Shown in pieces: positions 46,697 through 56,204 of a DNA stretch of 64,000 nt (positions are counted from its first letter, which is position 1; each line of letters starts with the position of its first letter). Both the position numbers and the translations under genes were made by a program. The notes below the pieces were generated by a model that worked only from the letters and a program-made list of their open reading frames with translations, searched no databases and was not told where the DNA came from. The DNA comes from Nitratireductor alexandrii (GTDB lineage: Bacteria; Pseudomonadota; Alphaproteobacteria; Rhizobiales; Rhizobiaceae): NCBI RefSeq assembly GCF_004000215.1, contig NZ_RBVY01000010.1, positions 1-64,000 of the forward strand, in the 5' to 3' direction.

Positions 46697-47623
46697 TCAG
46701 GCCGCCGCCAGCTTCTGGAGCGCCGCGACCAGCCGCTCGCGGTCGGCAGCAAGCCCCTTGTAGGCCAGTTGCGCGGCATCGAGCGCGGCGAGCTGGGCGG
46801 CAAGCGAGCCCGCCAGGGCGGCGCGGTCGGGATGCGCGGCCAGGATGCGCATCGGATCGAGAAAGATGCGGATCGTGAACAGGATGTCGCCGGAGACGGG
46901 CAGTTTCCGCAGCGTCTGGCGTTCGACGCGGATGAAACTGCGCAGCAGCGGGTCGTCGCCGGCTGAGTGCGCTGCTTCGCGCTCGCGCCGTGCGTCGCGC
47001 GTGGTCTTCGACAGCGGCTTGTGGAGGTCGTCGTCGTCCTGAAGCGACCAGTTCAGCCGCTCGACCGGCTGCTCGACCTTGAGATTGTCGAAAATGCGGT
47101 TGATCAGCCCGGCCGTGCGCGTCCCGCGCCCGAAACCGGGAACGGTGGCGTGAATGTCCTCGATCGGCCGGCCGAATTTTTCCGTCAGCGTCCACGATGA
47201 GGGAAAGCACAGCGACGCCGCGGCGAGCCGCCATCCGGCCTCGCCCTTGCGCATCAGGACGAGATCTTCCTGGACCAGGAGCGAGGCGGTCTTAAGGGGC
47301 GGGGCGTCGGTATCGCTCTCGCGCTCCATGGCCGCGAGCGCCGCCTCCCATTGCCGCGTTCCGGGAAACAGCGCCGGAAAGCCGGCGGCAAGCCCGTCGC
47401 GCACCAGAGCGAGCACCTCGTGCTGGGCGGCGCGGGTTTCGGGCTCTTCGGCAAAGACCGTGTCGGGCGCCGTGTCGAACAGCCGGCGCTTTTCGGCGAG
47501 ATAGGCCTCGTAGTCGCCGTCGATCTCGAGCCAGCGGACGAGATCGAGCGGCTTCAGGCCGATGGTGAACGGTGTCGCCGTGCCGTCGTAGGGAGTGTGG
47601 GCGGGCTGCGCGCGGCGGCTCAC
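46697..47623 (-). CDS. Heme-dependent oxidative N-demethylase-like protein (DUF3445)
   Basis: The 308-residue protein matches the DUF3445/HODM family: FTIGLKPLDLVRWLEIDGDYEAYLAEKRRLF at the N-terminus, LLVQEDLVLMRKGEAGWRLAAASLCFPSSWTLTEKFGRPIEDIHATVPGF in the middle and RLNWSLQ, RVERQTLRKLP, FTIRIFLDP after. The family includes a heme-containing demethylase subunit acting on dimethylamine-type substrates with oxygen; other members are untested. GTG 47623 is used, with GGAAGG eight bases upstream. It starts four bases after the stop of the M3 peptidase, so the two are co-expressed, although a functional link is not evident. Confidence 0.85.
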   Translation of the reverse strand: MSRRAQPAHTPYDGTATPFTIGLKPLDLVRWLEIDGDYEAYLAEKRRLFDTAPDTVFAEEPETRAAQHEVLALVRDGLAAGFPALFPGTRQWEAALAAMERESDTDAPPLKTASLLVQEDLVLMRKGEAGWRLAAASLCFPSSWTLTEKFGRPIEDIHATVPGFGRGTRTAGLINRIFDNLKVEQPVERLNWSLQDDDDLHKPLSKTTRDARREREAAHSAGDDPLLRSFIRVERQTLRKLPVSGDILFTIRIFLDPMRILAAHPDRAALAGSLAAQLAALDAAQLAYKGLAADRERLVAALQKLAAA

Positions 47624-47627
47624 CCGG

Positions 47628-49469
47628 TCAGCCTTCCATGGCCTCGAGCTCGTCGATCAGCCCTTCGATCACCGACAGGCCCTTGTCCCAGAAGGCCGGG
47701 TCGGCCGCGTCGAGCCCGAAAGGGGCGAGCAGTTCGGAATGATGCTTGGTGCCGCCGGCCTTCAGCATGTCGAAATATTTCTCCTGAAAGCCGCTTTCGG
47801 CGTTCTGGTAGACGGCGAACAGCGAGTTCACCAGACAGTCGCCGAAGGCGTAGGCGTAGACGTAGAACGGCGCATGGATGAAATGCGGGATATAGCTCCA
47901 GAACACCTCGTAGCCCTCGCGCAGCCGGATCGCGGGACCGAGGCTTTCGCGCTGCACCTCGAGCCAGAACTCGCCGAGCCGGTCCGAGGTTAGCTCGCCC
48001 TTGCGGCGTTCGGCATGGACCCTGCGCTCGAAGGCATAGAAGGCGATCTGGCGCACGACCGTGTTGATCATGTCCTCGACCTTCTGGGCGAGCATGGCCT
48101 TGCGTTCGCGCCGGTCGGTGGTCTTGTCCAGCAGCGAGCGGAACGTGAGCATCTCGCCGAACACCGACGCCGTCTCGGCGAGCGTCAGCGGGGTCGAAGC
48201 CATCAGCGCGCCCTGCCGGCCGGCCAGGACCTGGTGGACGCCGTGCCCGAGTTCGTGGGCGAGCGTCATGACGTCGCGCGGCTTGCCCATATAGTTCAAA
48301 AGCACGTAGGGATGAACGGAGGGAACGGTCGGATGCGCGAAGGCGCCCGGCGCCTTGCCCGGGCGTACCGGCGCGTCGATCCAGCGTTTGTCGAAGAACC
48401 GGGCGGCGATATCGGCCATTTCCGGCGCGAAACCGCGATAGGCCGAAAGCACGGTGTCCTTCGCCTCATCCCAGCCGATCACGGCCTGCGGCGCTTCGGG
48501 CAGGGGCGCGTTGCGGTCCCAGTGGTTGAGCGCGTCCACGCCCAGCCAGCGCGCCTTGAGCGTGTAATAGCGGTGCGACAATCGCGGATAGGCGGCCTCG
48601 ACCGCGGCCGCGAGTGCGTCCACCACCTCGCGTTCGACGCGATTGGCCAGGTGGCGCGAATCGGCGATGTCCTCAAAACCGCGCCAGCGGTCGGAAATCT
48701 CCTTGTCCTTGGCCAGCGTGTTGGTGATCAGCGTGAAGACCCGCAGATTGGCCTGAAACGTCTTGGCCAGCGCATCGGCGGCGGCCTTGCGCTTGGCCCC
48801 GTCGGGATCCTGCAGCAGGTTCAGCGTCGGCTCGAGCGGCAGTTCTTCGCCCTCGACCGTAAACCGCAGCGCGGTCATGGTCTCGTCGAACAGCCGGTTC
48901 CAGGCGCCGCGTCCGGTGACCGATTTTTCGTGGAAAAGCTGCTCGATCCGGTCTTCGAGCTGAAAGGGCTTGTCCTTTCTCAGGTCGACGATCCAGGGCC
49001 GGTAATGCCCGAAGGCGGGCGCGGCATCGAGCGCGGCGTTGATGGCGTCCTCGTCGATCGTGTTGAGCTCGAGCGGAAAGAACAGCAGATGGGCGCTGGC
49101 GTCGGTCATGCGCTCCTGGATGTCGCCGTAAAGCTTGGCCCGTTTCGGATCGCTGGTGTCGCCGGCATAGATCAGGCTGGCGTAGGAGACGATGCGCCCG
49201 ATCAGCTCCTCGAGCGCCTCGTAGGCTTCCATCGCCGCGCCCAGCCGCGATTCCTGCTTCTTGTCGGCCTCGGCGGCGAGCTTGCCGCGCCAGTCGGCCT
49301 CGAAAGCCTGCGCGTCGGCCTTGGCGCGTTCGAGATCGTGCGCCAGTTCCTTGGAGTCCATCGCCGGGTAGAGGTCGGCGAGGTTCCATTCGGGCAGGTC
49401 GCCCAGTCGCGTCGTGGCCTCGGGTCGCGCGGAGGTCGCGGTGGTCTGCGTCGCGGTCGGAGCGCTCAT
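47628..49469 (-). CDS. M3-family oligoendopeptidase (PepF-like)
   Basis: The 613-residue protein has the zinc motif HELGH (about residue 405, in TLAHELGHGVHQVLAG) with the third ligand Glu about 28 residues later in TLAETASVFGEML, as in thimet/oligoendopeptidase F. The N-terminal half is the helical cap domain of the family (LYPAMDSKELAHDLERAKADAQAFEADWRGKL). It degrades short peptides in the cytoplasm. AAGGA precedes ATG 49469 by seven bases. The DUF3445 gene starts four bases after its stop. The gene is divergent from the sigma54 response regulator. Confidence 0.95.
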   Translation of the reverse strand: MSAPTATQTTATSARPEATTRLGDLPEWNLADLYPAMDSKELAHDLERAKADAQAFEADWRGKLAAEADKKQESRLGAAMEAYEALEELIGRIVSYASLIYAGDTSDPKRAKLYGDIQERMTDASAHLLFFPLELNTIDEDAINAALDAAPAFGHYRPWIVDLRKDKPFQLEDRIEQLFHEKSVTGRGAWNRLFDETMTALRFTVEGEELPLEPTLNLLQDPDGAKRKAAADALAKTFQANLRVFTLITNTLAKDKEISDRWRGFEDIADSRHLANRVEREVVDALAAAVEAAYPRLSHRYYTLKARWLGVDALNHWDRNAPLPEAPQAVIGWDEAKDTVLSAYRGFAPEMADIAARFFDKRWIDAPVRPGKAPGAFAHPTVPSVHPYVLLNYMGKPRDVMTLAHELGHGVHQVLAGRQGALMASTPLTLAETASVFGEMLTFRSLLDKTTDRRERKAMLAQKVEDMINTVVRQIAFYAFERRVHAERRKGELTSDRLGEFWLEVQRESLGPAIRLREGYEVFWSYIPHFIHAPFYVYAYAFGDCLVNSLFAVYQNAESGFQEKYFDMLKAGGTKHHSELLAPFGLDAADPAFWDKGLSVIEGLIDELEAMEG

Positions 49470-49597
49470 GCCTTGATCCTTACGGGCTGGTTCGGCGTCT
49501 GCGGTCGGGGAAAGGATTTGTTCACCGGCTTTGTTGAGCCCCTATTTAGATGGGTGTGCCAGTATGATCCAGTGACCAATTTCCAGCGAGGACGGCT

Positions 49598-51127
49598 TTG
49601 TCCAGCGCCACCATGACAGACACCATCCTGATCGTCGATGACGATCCCGTGCAAAGGCGGCTTCTGGAAGCCGCGGTGAGCCGAGCCGGCCACGCCTGCG
49701 TCACTGTCGACGGCGGCAAGGCGGCGATGGCGCACCTGACCGGACCCAAGGGGCAGGGAACCGGAGGGGTCATCCTCGACCTGGCCATGCCCGACATGGA
49801 CGGGCTCGCCGTGCTTGCGGCCATGCGGGCGGTCGGCATCGATCTGCCGGTGATCGTCCAGACCGCCCAGGCCGGCATCGAGACGGTGGTCTCGGCGATG
49901 CGTGCCGGCGCGTTCGACTTCGTCGTCAAGCCGGTGTCGCCGGACCGGCTTCGCGTCGCGATCGCCAACGCGCTCAAGGTCAAGGCGCTGGGGGGGAACG
50001 AGCGCGTCTCGCGGCCGGCCCATATCGAGACGCTGGCGATCAAGGATCTCGTCACCCGCAGCCCGTCGATGGACCGGGTCGTGCGGCTGGCGGAAAAGGC
50101 GGCCGCCTCCAGCATCCCGATCCTGATCGAAGGCGAGTCGGGCGTCGGCAAAGAGGTGATCGCGCGCGCGATCCGTGGCGCCAGTCCGCGCCGTTCGAAA
50201 CCCTTCGTGACGGTGAATTGCGGCGCGATCCCCGAAAATCTGGTCGAAAGCATCCTGTTCGGTCATGAGAAGGGCTCCTTCACCGGTGCCCAGGACAAAC
50301 ATGCCGGCAAGTTCGTCGAGGCCAGCGGCGGCACGCTGTTTCTCGACGAGATCGGCGACCTGCCGCTCGACGTCCAGGTCAAGTTGCTGCGCGCGGTCCA
50401 GGAAGGCGAAGTCGACCCGGTCGGTGGGCGGGCGGCGGTCAAGGTCGATATCCGCCTGATCTCGGCCACCCATCGCGATCTGCTGCAGCGCGTCAAGGAC
50501 GGTTTCTTTCGCGAGGATCTCTTCTATCGGCTCAACGTCTTCCCGATCTACGTGCCGCCGCTGCGCGACCGGCGCGAGGATCTGGACGATCTGGTGAGCC
50601 TGTTCATCAACCGTTTCAGCGGCGCGGAGACCGGTGGCCGCGTCACTGGCATCTCGGGCGAGGCGATGGCGGTTCTGAAAGCCTATGACTGGCCCGGAAA
50701 TATCCGCCAGCTCGAAAACGCGATCTTTCGCGCGGTGGTGCTGAGCGAAGGGGCAACGCTGACCTCGGAGGAATTTCCGCAGATCCGCGCGCAGGTCGGC
50801 ACGATCGATCCGGTCGAGGAACGCGGGCTCTATCTGGAAAGCCCGCCCAGCCTGGAGGTCGATCCGGCGCGCGCCGACCTGGTGATCGGGATCGACGCCA
50901 AAGACCGGGCGGGAGCCGGCACGCTCGCGCTTTTCGACGAGCGCGGCAATGTGCGCTCGCTCGCCGTGATCGAGCGCGAGGCGATCGCGTTTGCCATCGA
51001 GCATTATTCCGGACAGATGAGCGAGGTCGCCAGACGGCTGGGGATCGGGCGGTCGACACTCTATCGCAAGCTCAAGGAATATGGCATCGATCCCGACGCA
51101 GGACGCGGCGAACATGCGGCCGGTTGA
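49598..51127 (+). CDS. Sigma54-dependent response regulator, NtrC family
   Basis: The 509-residue protein has a receiver domain (DDDP near 15, phospho-acceptor D61 in LDLAMPDMDG, VKPVSPD), the AAA+ domain with Walker A GESGVGKE near 179, the sigma54-contact loop GSFTGA near 226, Walker B GTLFLDEIGDLPL, and a Fis-type helix-turn-helix near the C-terminus (MSEVARRLGIGRSTLYRKLKEYGI). GSFTGA instead of GAFTGA is a tolerated variant. It should activate sigma54 promoters upon phosphorylation, but no histidine kinase is nearby. I use TTG 49598 because GAGGA precedes it by five bases; ATG 49613 is the alternative. Confidence 0.92.
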   Translation: MSSATMTDTILIVDDDPVQRRLLEAAVSRAGHACVTVDGGKAAMAHLTGPKGQGTGGVILDLAMPDMDGLAVLAAMRAVGIDLPVIVQTAQAGIETVVSAMRAGAFDFVVKPVSPDRLRVAIANALKVKALGGNERVSRPAHIETLAIKDLVTRSPSMDRVVRLAEKAAASSIPILIEGESGVGKEVIARAIRGASPRRSKPFVTVNCGAIPENLVESILFGHEKGSFTGAQDKHAGKFVEASGGTLFLDEIGDLPLDVQVKLLRAVQEGEVDPVGGRAAVKVDIRLISATHRDLLQRVKDGFFREDLFYRLNVFPIYVPPLRDRREDLDDLVSLFINRFSGAETGGRVTGISGEAMAVLKAYDWPGNIRQLENAIFRAVVLSEGATLTSEEFPQIRAQVGTIDPVEERGLYLESPPSLEVDPARADLVIGIDAKDRAGAGTLALFDERGNVRSLAVIEREAIAFAIEHYSGQMSEVARRLGIGRSTLYRKLKEYGIDPDAGRGEHAAG

Positions 51128-51276
51128 GGCCGCCCGATCGGCAAGGCGCGATAAATCTTTGGTTTACCTTGACCTCGGTCAAGGGGGCTTTGCCGGATTT
51201 CTGCCATCGTCTCACCGCATTTGATCTTCAATAAGCGTCGATTAACCATTAGGGATGATAGTGCGGACGCACCGGA

Positions 51277-53163
51277 ATGCGTCTGTCGGTCTTCCGGGGA
51301 CACTTCAAAGCCACAAGGCCTCTTGATTTGAACGACCAGACTTCTTCCATCGGCGGATGGCGAACGAGCGCGCTTTTCCGTCCCGTCCACATGGCGGTTT
51401 TGCTGCTGGCGGCATGCGTCATGCTGACGACGGCCGAGGCGCGCGCGGAAACGCGCACGTTGAAGCTCTATTTCATCCATACCAAGGAACGCGCCGAGAT
51501 CACCTATAAGCGCAATGGGCGCTACCTGTCCTCGGGGCTGAACAAGATCAACCGCTTCCTGCGCGACTGGCGGCGCAACGAGCCGACGAAGATGGATCCC
51601 CGCCTGCTCGACATCGTCTGGGAAGCCTACCAGAAGGTCGGTGGGCGCGACTATATCCACGTCGTGTCGGGCTATCGTTCACCGTCCACCAACTCCATGC
51701 TGCGCAAGCGCGGCCGCGGCGTCGCCAAGAAAAGCCAGCATATGCTCGGCAAGGCGCTGGATTTCTATATTCCCGGCGTGCCGCTGAAAAAGCTGCGCAA
51801 TGCCGGCTTGCATACGGGCGGCGGCGGGGTCGGCTATTATCCGCGCTCCGGGTCTCCGTTCGTCCATTTCGACACCGGCAGCGTCCGGCACTGGCCGCGC
51901 ATGAGCCGGCGCGAACTGGCGTCCGTGTTCCCCAACGGCAAGACCCTGCACGTGCCGACCGACGGCAAGCCGCTGCCCGGATACAATCAGGCGCTCGCCG
52001 CCTACAAGTCGCGCAAGAGCGGCGGCGGCACCGTTCAGGTCGCACGCAGCGATGACAGGGATACGGGGTCCGCGACCAAGTCTTCCGGCGGCGGCCTTCT
52101 GGCCAATCTGTTCGGTGGCGGGGCCGACGAGGAAGAAGACAACAACGCGATCTCGCAGGAGCCGATGCGGCGCGGACAGACCGTCCCCAGGGCGGCGCCC
52201 AAGCCCAGGCCCGCGGGCGAACTGCCGGGCGTCGCGGTGGCTTCCGCGCCGGCGCCGAAGGCCGAGGAACCGCCCCGGGTCGACACGCCTGAGACGATCC
52301 TGGCCGCCTTGCCCGAGCGCAGCGTGCCGCTGCCGGCTTTCGCGCCCAGGCCGAAGGCGGATGTTGGAACAGGGCTCGCGCTCGCGGCCGAAGACAGCGC
52401 CAACGAAACCGAAACGGGCCAGGAGACCGTGCTCGCCTACGGCGTGCCGCTGCCGGCGACCCGACCGGGCGCCCGCGAGGCGATCGCGCTTGCCGCGGCC
52501 GGAAACGAGCCGGCCGGCGCCGCGGACGCAGCCGCCGAAATCCGCAAATCGGCGATCGCCGGCATTATCGAAAAGTCGCGCCGTCTGGTGGCCGACGACG
52601 AAAGGAGGGATGCCGAACAGCGCGAGATCGTGCTGGCCGCCTTCGCTCCGGTTCCCGAATTCCGGCCCGGCGACGGCCCGGTCAAGGAAATCGTCGCCGC
52701 CCTGCCGCGCCCGCGCCCGAACGACCGGCTGCGCGAGGAAATCACCGGCGCCACCGGCACCGCCCCGACGAAGGGCGGACGGCTCGCCGCGCCGAAGGAC
52801 ACGCAGCGCGCCCTGCTTCTGGCCAGCACCGGCTATCGCGACGCCGAGGCGGTGATCGACACGCGGGTGAAGACCACCGACAAGGGCGCCAAGCCCGGCC
52901 CCTCGGACGCCAAGGGCGACCGCCGGTCGGTGACGTTGCCGGTCGAGGAGATCAAGGCGCGCTGGGCGCTGGAGACCGCCGGTCGGGCGACGCGTTCGAT
53001 CGCCAGCGCCAAGACGCCGTCATTGGCGCACAACGCGATCCGCATCGCGCCGACGCAGGTCTACACGGGCGGTTTCGAAACCGCGCCGGCTGAACCCGAT
53101 CCGGCACGGTTCTCCGGCAATGCGGTGACCTTCCTGTCGGTGGCGCGCTTCGAAAGCGAGTAG
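51277..53163 (+). CDS. DUF882 (YcbK/M15-like) periplasmic protein with long disordered C-terminal region
   Basis: The 628-residue frame has a late signal sequence (hydrophobic stretch 39-55, ending EARAE) and a DUF882 domain, a zinc M15-like peptidase fold: HVVSGYRSPSTNSMLRKRG, KSQHMLGKALDFYIPGV and SGSPFVHFDTGSVRHWPR provide the His and Asp ligands. The next roughly 400 residues are Ala/Pro/Arg/Glu-rich and probably disordered. DUF882 proteins are cell-wall associated, perhaps murein peptidases. The start is uncertain: ATG 51277 gives an unusually long basic leader; TTG 51328 or ATG 51391 would place the signal peptide nearer the N-terminus. Confidence 0.85.
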   Translation: MRLSVFRGHFKATRPLDLNDQTSSIGGWRTSALFRPVHMAVLLLAACVMLTTAEARAETRTLKLYFIHTKERAEITYKRNGRYLSSGLNKINRFLRDWRRNEPTKMDPRLLDIVWEAYQKVGGRDYIHVVSGYRSPSTNSMLRKRGRGVAKKSQHMLGKALDFYIPGVPLKKLRNAGLHTGGGGVGYYPRSGSPFVHFDTGSVRHWPRMSRRELASVFPNGKTLHVPTDGKPLPGYNQALAAYKSRKSGGGTVQVARSDDRDTGSATKSSGGGLLANLFGGGADEEEDNNAISQEPMRRGQTVPRAAPKPRPAGELPGVAVASAPAPKAEEPPRVDTPETILAALPERSVPLPAFAPRPKADVGTGLALAAEDSANETETGQETVLAYGVPLPATRPGAREAIALAAAGNEPAGAADAAAEIRKSAIAGIIEKSRRLVADDERRDAEQREIVLAAFAPVPEFRPGDGPVKEIVAALPRPRPNDRLREEITGATGTAPTKGGRLAAPKDTQRALLLASTGYRDAEAVIDTRVKTTDKGAKPGPSDAKGDRRSVTLPVEEIKARWALETAGRATRSIASAKTPSLAHNAIRIAPTQVYTGGFETAPAEPDPARFSGNAVTFLSVARFESE

Positions 53164-53364
53164 CGCGCCGCCGGCGCACATGCGATCCGCCGCCTTGGCC
53201 GGGGCGTCTTTGCCCGAACTCGTTCGACTGTCGGCATGTCCTGTTCCGGCAGGGCGCACGCCCTCCAGGCTGCGAAAGACCGGAGGGTCAAACGCTTCCT
53301 GCGAAAGATGACGGCGCCAGACGGCAACGCGTGCGCCCCGCTGCGCCTTGCCGATCCGGTTTTC

Positions 53365-54006
53365 TCAGACTTTTGACAGCGCGGCCGCATCGCGCGCCAA
53401 CGCCTCGATCCCGTCCCAGTCTCCCGCTTGCAGGAGCGTATCGGGCACGATCCACGAGCCCCCCACGCAGATCACGTTCGGCAAGGACAAATAGGCCGGC
53501 GCGTTGGCGGGCGTCACGCCGCCTGTCGGGCAAAAGCGGGTGCCGGCGAGCGGCGCCGACAGGGCTTTGAGAAAGGCGGTGCCACCCGATTGCTCGGCGG
53601 GAAAGAATTTTAGGATCGAATAGCCTTCCTCGGCCGCGGCCATGATCTCGCTCGGCGTCGTTGCGCCCGGCAAGAGCGGCACGTCGGTGGAGCGTGCGGC
53701 ATCGAGCAGTTCCTGGGTCGTGCCGGGACTGACGATGAAACGGGCGCCGGCGCGCACGGCCTGGTCGAACTGGCGCGCGTTGAGGATCGTGCCGGCGCCG
53801 ACCACCGCCTCGGGCACCTCGGCGGCGGCGATGCGGATCGCGTCGATCGCCTCGCGGGTGCGCAAGGTGATCTCGATCGCCGGCAGGCCGCCCTTGGCCA
53901 GGGCTCGCGCCAGCGGCGCGGCGTCGGCGGCGCGGTCGATCTTCAGGACGGGGATCACCGGCTGACCGGCGAGGATGGGCAGGAGCTTGTCGGTTTTTTG
54001 GGGCAT
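53365..54006 (-). CDS. eda: 2-dehydro-3-deoxy-phosphogluconate aldolase (KDPG aldolase)
   Basis: This 213-residue class I aldolase shows PVIPVLKID, LARALAKGGLPAIEITLRT with the catalytic Glu, VGAGTILN, FIVSPGTT, LLPGATTPSEIM and the Schiff-base lysine in YSILKFFPAEQSGG near residue 137, plus FCPTGGVTPAN. It splits KDPG to pyruvate and glyceraldehyde-3-phosphate in the Entner-Doudoroff route. No edd or other sugar-acid gene is adjacent. The ribosome binding site before ATG 54006 is weak. About 200 bp without a gene lies between it and the DUF882 gene with which it converges. Confidence 0.95.
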   Translation of the reverse strand: MPQKTDKLLPILAGQPVIPVLKIDRAADAAPLARALAKGGLPAIEITLRTREAIDAIRIAAAEVPEAVVGAGTILNARQFDQAVRAGARFIVSPGTTQELLDAARSTDVPLLPGATTPSEIMAAAEEGYSILKFFPAEQSGGTAFLKALSAPLAGTRFCPTGGVTPANAPAYLSLPNVICVGGSWIVPDTLLQAGDWDGIEALARDAAALSKV

Positions 54007-54090
54007 GGTCGCGGCGGCGCCTTTCGTGAACCGTTCTGGAGGCGGGTATAGCCGATCGTCCCTGTAATCAGAAGCCGCGCGTGCCCGAAA

Positions 54091-54999
54091 TCACCAGTGC
54101 GACAGCGCGCGCCGCAGGGCCGCGAGCAGCCGCTGCCAGATCAGACTTTTGTTCGCCTCCTGCCCATCGTCGGCGAGGGCCCGCCATGTCTTCGGCCCGG
54201 CGATGCCGTCGGCCCGCAGGCCGTTGCGGCGCTGGAAGGCGCGCAGCGCCCGCTCGGTCGCCGGCCCGAATACGCCGTCCTGGTCGACGGCGTGACCCGC
54301 AGCCGTCAGGCGTGCCTGCAGGCTGCGCACGCGCGCGCCGGTCGCGCCGCGGGTGACCGGCACCGTGGCGGCACCGGCGTCGATAGCGGAAGCCGGCGCT
54401 GCCGCGGCGGTGCCCACCGCTTCGTATCTGGCGACGGCGCGGGCGATCTTCCGGTCATAGCCATATTTGCGATAGCCGGGGCCGTTGTAACCCTTGGCGA
54501 AGGCGGCCCAGTCGCGGCGTCTGAGCGCGGCTGTCAGGCCGGCCTTGTCGATGTAGCGCAGCATGATCGCGATCTGGCCTTCGACGCCGGAGCGGGCCTC
54601 GTCGACCATTGACTCCACGCTTGCGTAACCGAGCCAGGCCCAGTGTGCGCCCATGACTTGGCCGATGCCCCAGGAGACAGATTCCAGCGCTGCCTTGCGG
54701 TCGATGGCGCAGGCCCGTTCCAGCAGCGCCCAGCGGGCGGCCTGGGTGCGTGGATTGGCGACGCTGCCGGGCTCGGGCGAGGCCAGGCCCGCGGCGCGGG
54801 CCCGGGCGCGTTGCGCACCCCTCAGGCGACGGTCGAAATAATGGCCCTCGAAGCGGATCACCGGCTCGCGCCGACCGGCGACGGTCGCGAAGGGTTTGCC
54901 GGCGCTTTCGACATCGGCGACAGCGAGCAAGGTCGCCGGCGCGAGGGCGTGACGCGCCGCCGCGGCGGTGATCGACTGGATGATTTCCTTGCTGAACAT
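54091..54999 (-). CDS. N-acetylmuramidase-family (DUF3380) endolysin-like protein with peptidoglycan-binding domain
   Basis: The 302-residue protein has no signal peptide and starts with the muramidase domain (about 1-185): a catalytic Glu in LLAVADVESAGKPF near 30, RFEGHYFDRRL, ESVSWGIGQVMGAHW and AAFAKGYNGPGYRKYGYDRKIARAV. A PG_binding_1 domain follows near 215-275 (VRSLQARLTAAGHAVDQDGVFGPATERALRAFQRRNGLRADGIAG). This is the plan of phage endolysins. No other phage gene is nearby, so it may be a domesticated lysin or cell-wall enzyme. GGAGG precedes ATG 54999. It is divergent from trhO. Confidence 0.9.
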   Translation of the reverse strand: MFSKEIIQSITAAAARHALAPATLLAVADVESAGKPFATVAGRREPVIRFEGHYFDRRLRGAQRARARAAGLASPEPGSVANPRTQAARWALLERACAIDRKAALESVSWGIGQVMGAHWAWLGYASVESMVDEARSGVEGQIAIMLRYIDKAGLTAALRRRDWAAFAKGYNGPGYRKYGYDRKIARAVARYEAVGTAAAAPASAIDAGAATVPVTRGATGARVRSLQARLTAAGHAVDQDGVFGPATERALRAFQRRNGLRADGIAGPKTWRALADDGQEANKSLIWQRLLAALRRALSHW

Positions 55000-55176
55000 C
55001 TTCGGGGGCCTCCGCAACCAATGCGGACAATGATGCGGGCAGGGATGCAGAGGTGGATCGAAAGCCGGGCCGGTGCCAACGGCCCCAATGGTGTGCTTGT
55101 GTCGACGGGGCTGAAACGGCACGGCTTTTTCCCGCTGCTTGCGCTTTCGGCGCCAAGCGGATAGGCGACATCCATC

Positions 55177-56124
55177 ATGAATTCGCCCACGGTTCCGGAC
55201 CCCGTCAAGATCGCTGCGCTCTACCGCTTTCGCCGCCTGGTGCGGCCCGAGGCGCTGCGCGCGCCATTGGCCGCCTTTTGTGCTCGCCACGGTATCAGGG
55301 GCACGCTGATCGTGGCGCCGGAAGGCATTAACGGCACCGTCGCCGGCCCGGATGCCGGGGTCGACGCGCTGCTTGCCTATCTGGAACGTGACGCAGGGCT
55401 TGGCGATCTTGAGGTCAAGTTCAGCCGCGCCGGCAAAATGCCGTTCCTGCGGATGAAAGTCCGGCTGAAACGCGAGATCGTCACCATGGGTGTCGAGGCG
55501 GTCGATCCGGTGGAGGAAGCCGGAACCTATGTCGAGCCGGCGGAATGGAACCGGCTAATCGACGATCCCGATACGGTGGTGATCGACACCCGCAACGACT
55601 ACGAGGTGTCGCTCGGTACTTTCGCGAATGCGCTCGATCCGGCAACCCGGCGCTTTCGCGACTTTCCGGCCTGGGCCGAGGCGCACCGCGACGCGTTTCG
55701 CGGCCGTAAGGTGGCGATATTCTGCACCGGCGGCATCCGCTGCGAAAAGGCGACCGCCTACATGAAATCGATCGGGATCGAGGAGGTCTTCCACCTCAAG
55801 GGCGGGATTCTGAAATATCTGGAAGAGATTCCGGCCGAGGCAAGTCGCTGGCGCGGTGAATGTTTCGTCTTCGACGAGCGTGTTTCGGTCGGACACGGGC
55901 TCGCACAAGGCGAAGCGTCACTGTGTCGGGCCTGCCGCCATCCGCTGAGCGGGCAGGACAGGGGCTCGCCGGGCTTCGTCGAGGGCGTCTCGTGTCCGCA
56001 TTGCGCCGACAAGCGTTCGGCCGCCGATCGGGCCCGTTATGCCGAGCGTCAACGCCAGGTCGAACTCGCCGATAGTCGCGGCTTCGGACCTCATCTCGGG
56101 CAACGGGAAAATGGGAACGCCTGA
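55177..56124 (+). CDS. trhO: tRNA uridine(34) hydroxylase, rhodanese family
   Basis: The 315-residue protein has the N-terminal ACP-like TrhO domain (RFRRLVRPEALRAPLAAFCARHGIRGTLIVAPEGINGTVAG), the rhodanese domain with the active loop FCTGGIRCEKA near residue 182, and a C-terminal zinc-like cysteine set (LCRACRHPL and VSCPHCADK). TrhO hydroxylates uridine 34 of certain tRNAs using oxygen, giving 5-hydroxyuridine. The C-terminal zinc part is typical of the long form. ATG 55177 has a weak ribosome binding site. It is divergent from the muramidase gene. Confidence 0.95.
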   Translation: MNSPTVPDPVKIAALYRFRRLVRPEALRAPLAAFCARHGIRGTLIVAPEGINGTVAGPDAGVDALLAYLERDAGLGDLEVKFSRAGKMPFLRMKVRLKREIVTMGVEAVDPVEEAGTYVEPAEWNRLIDDPDTVVIDTRNDYEVSLGTFANALDPATRRFRDFPAWAEAHRDAFRGRKVAIFCTGGIRCEKATAYMKSIGIEEVFHLKGGILKYLEEIPAEASRWRGECFVFDERVSVGHGLAQGEASLCRACRHPLSGQDRGSPGFVEGVSCPHCADKRSAADRARYAERQRQVELADSRGFGPHLGQRENGNA

Positions 56125-56204
56125 TCCTTTCGCCGCACATCATTGCAATGTCGTGGCCGCACGCCTAGCTAGAGGCTGCCCGAACGCCCAATCGCGGAGG
56201 TTTT

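Noticed and set aside
49466..51115. A 549-codon minus-strand frame
   Set aside because: Antisense of the sigma54 response regulator; no recognisable domain.
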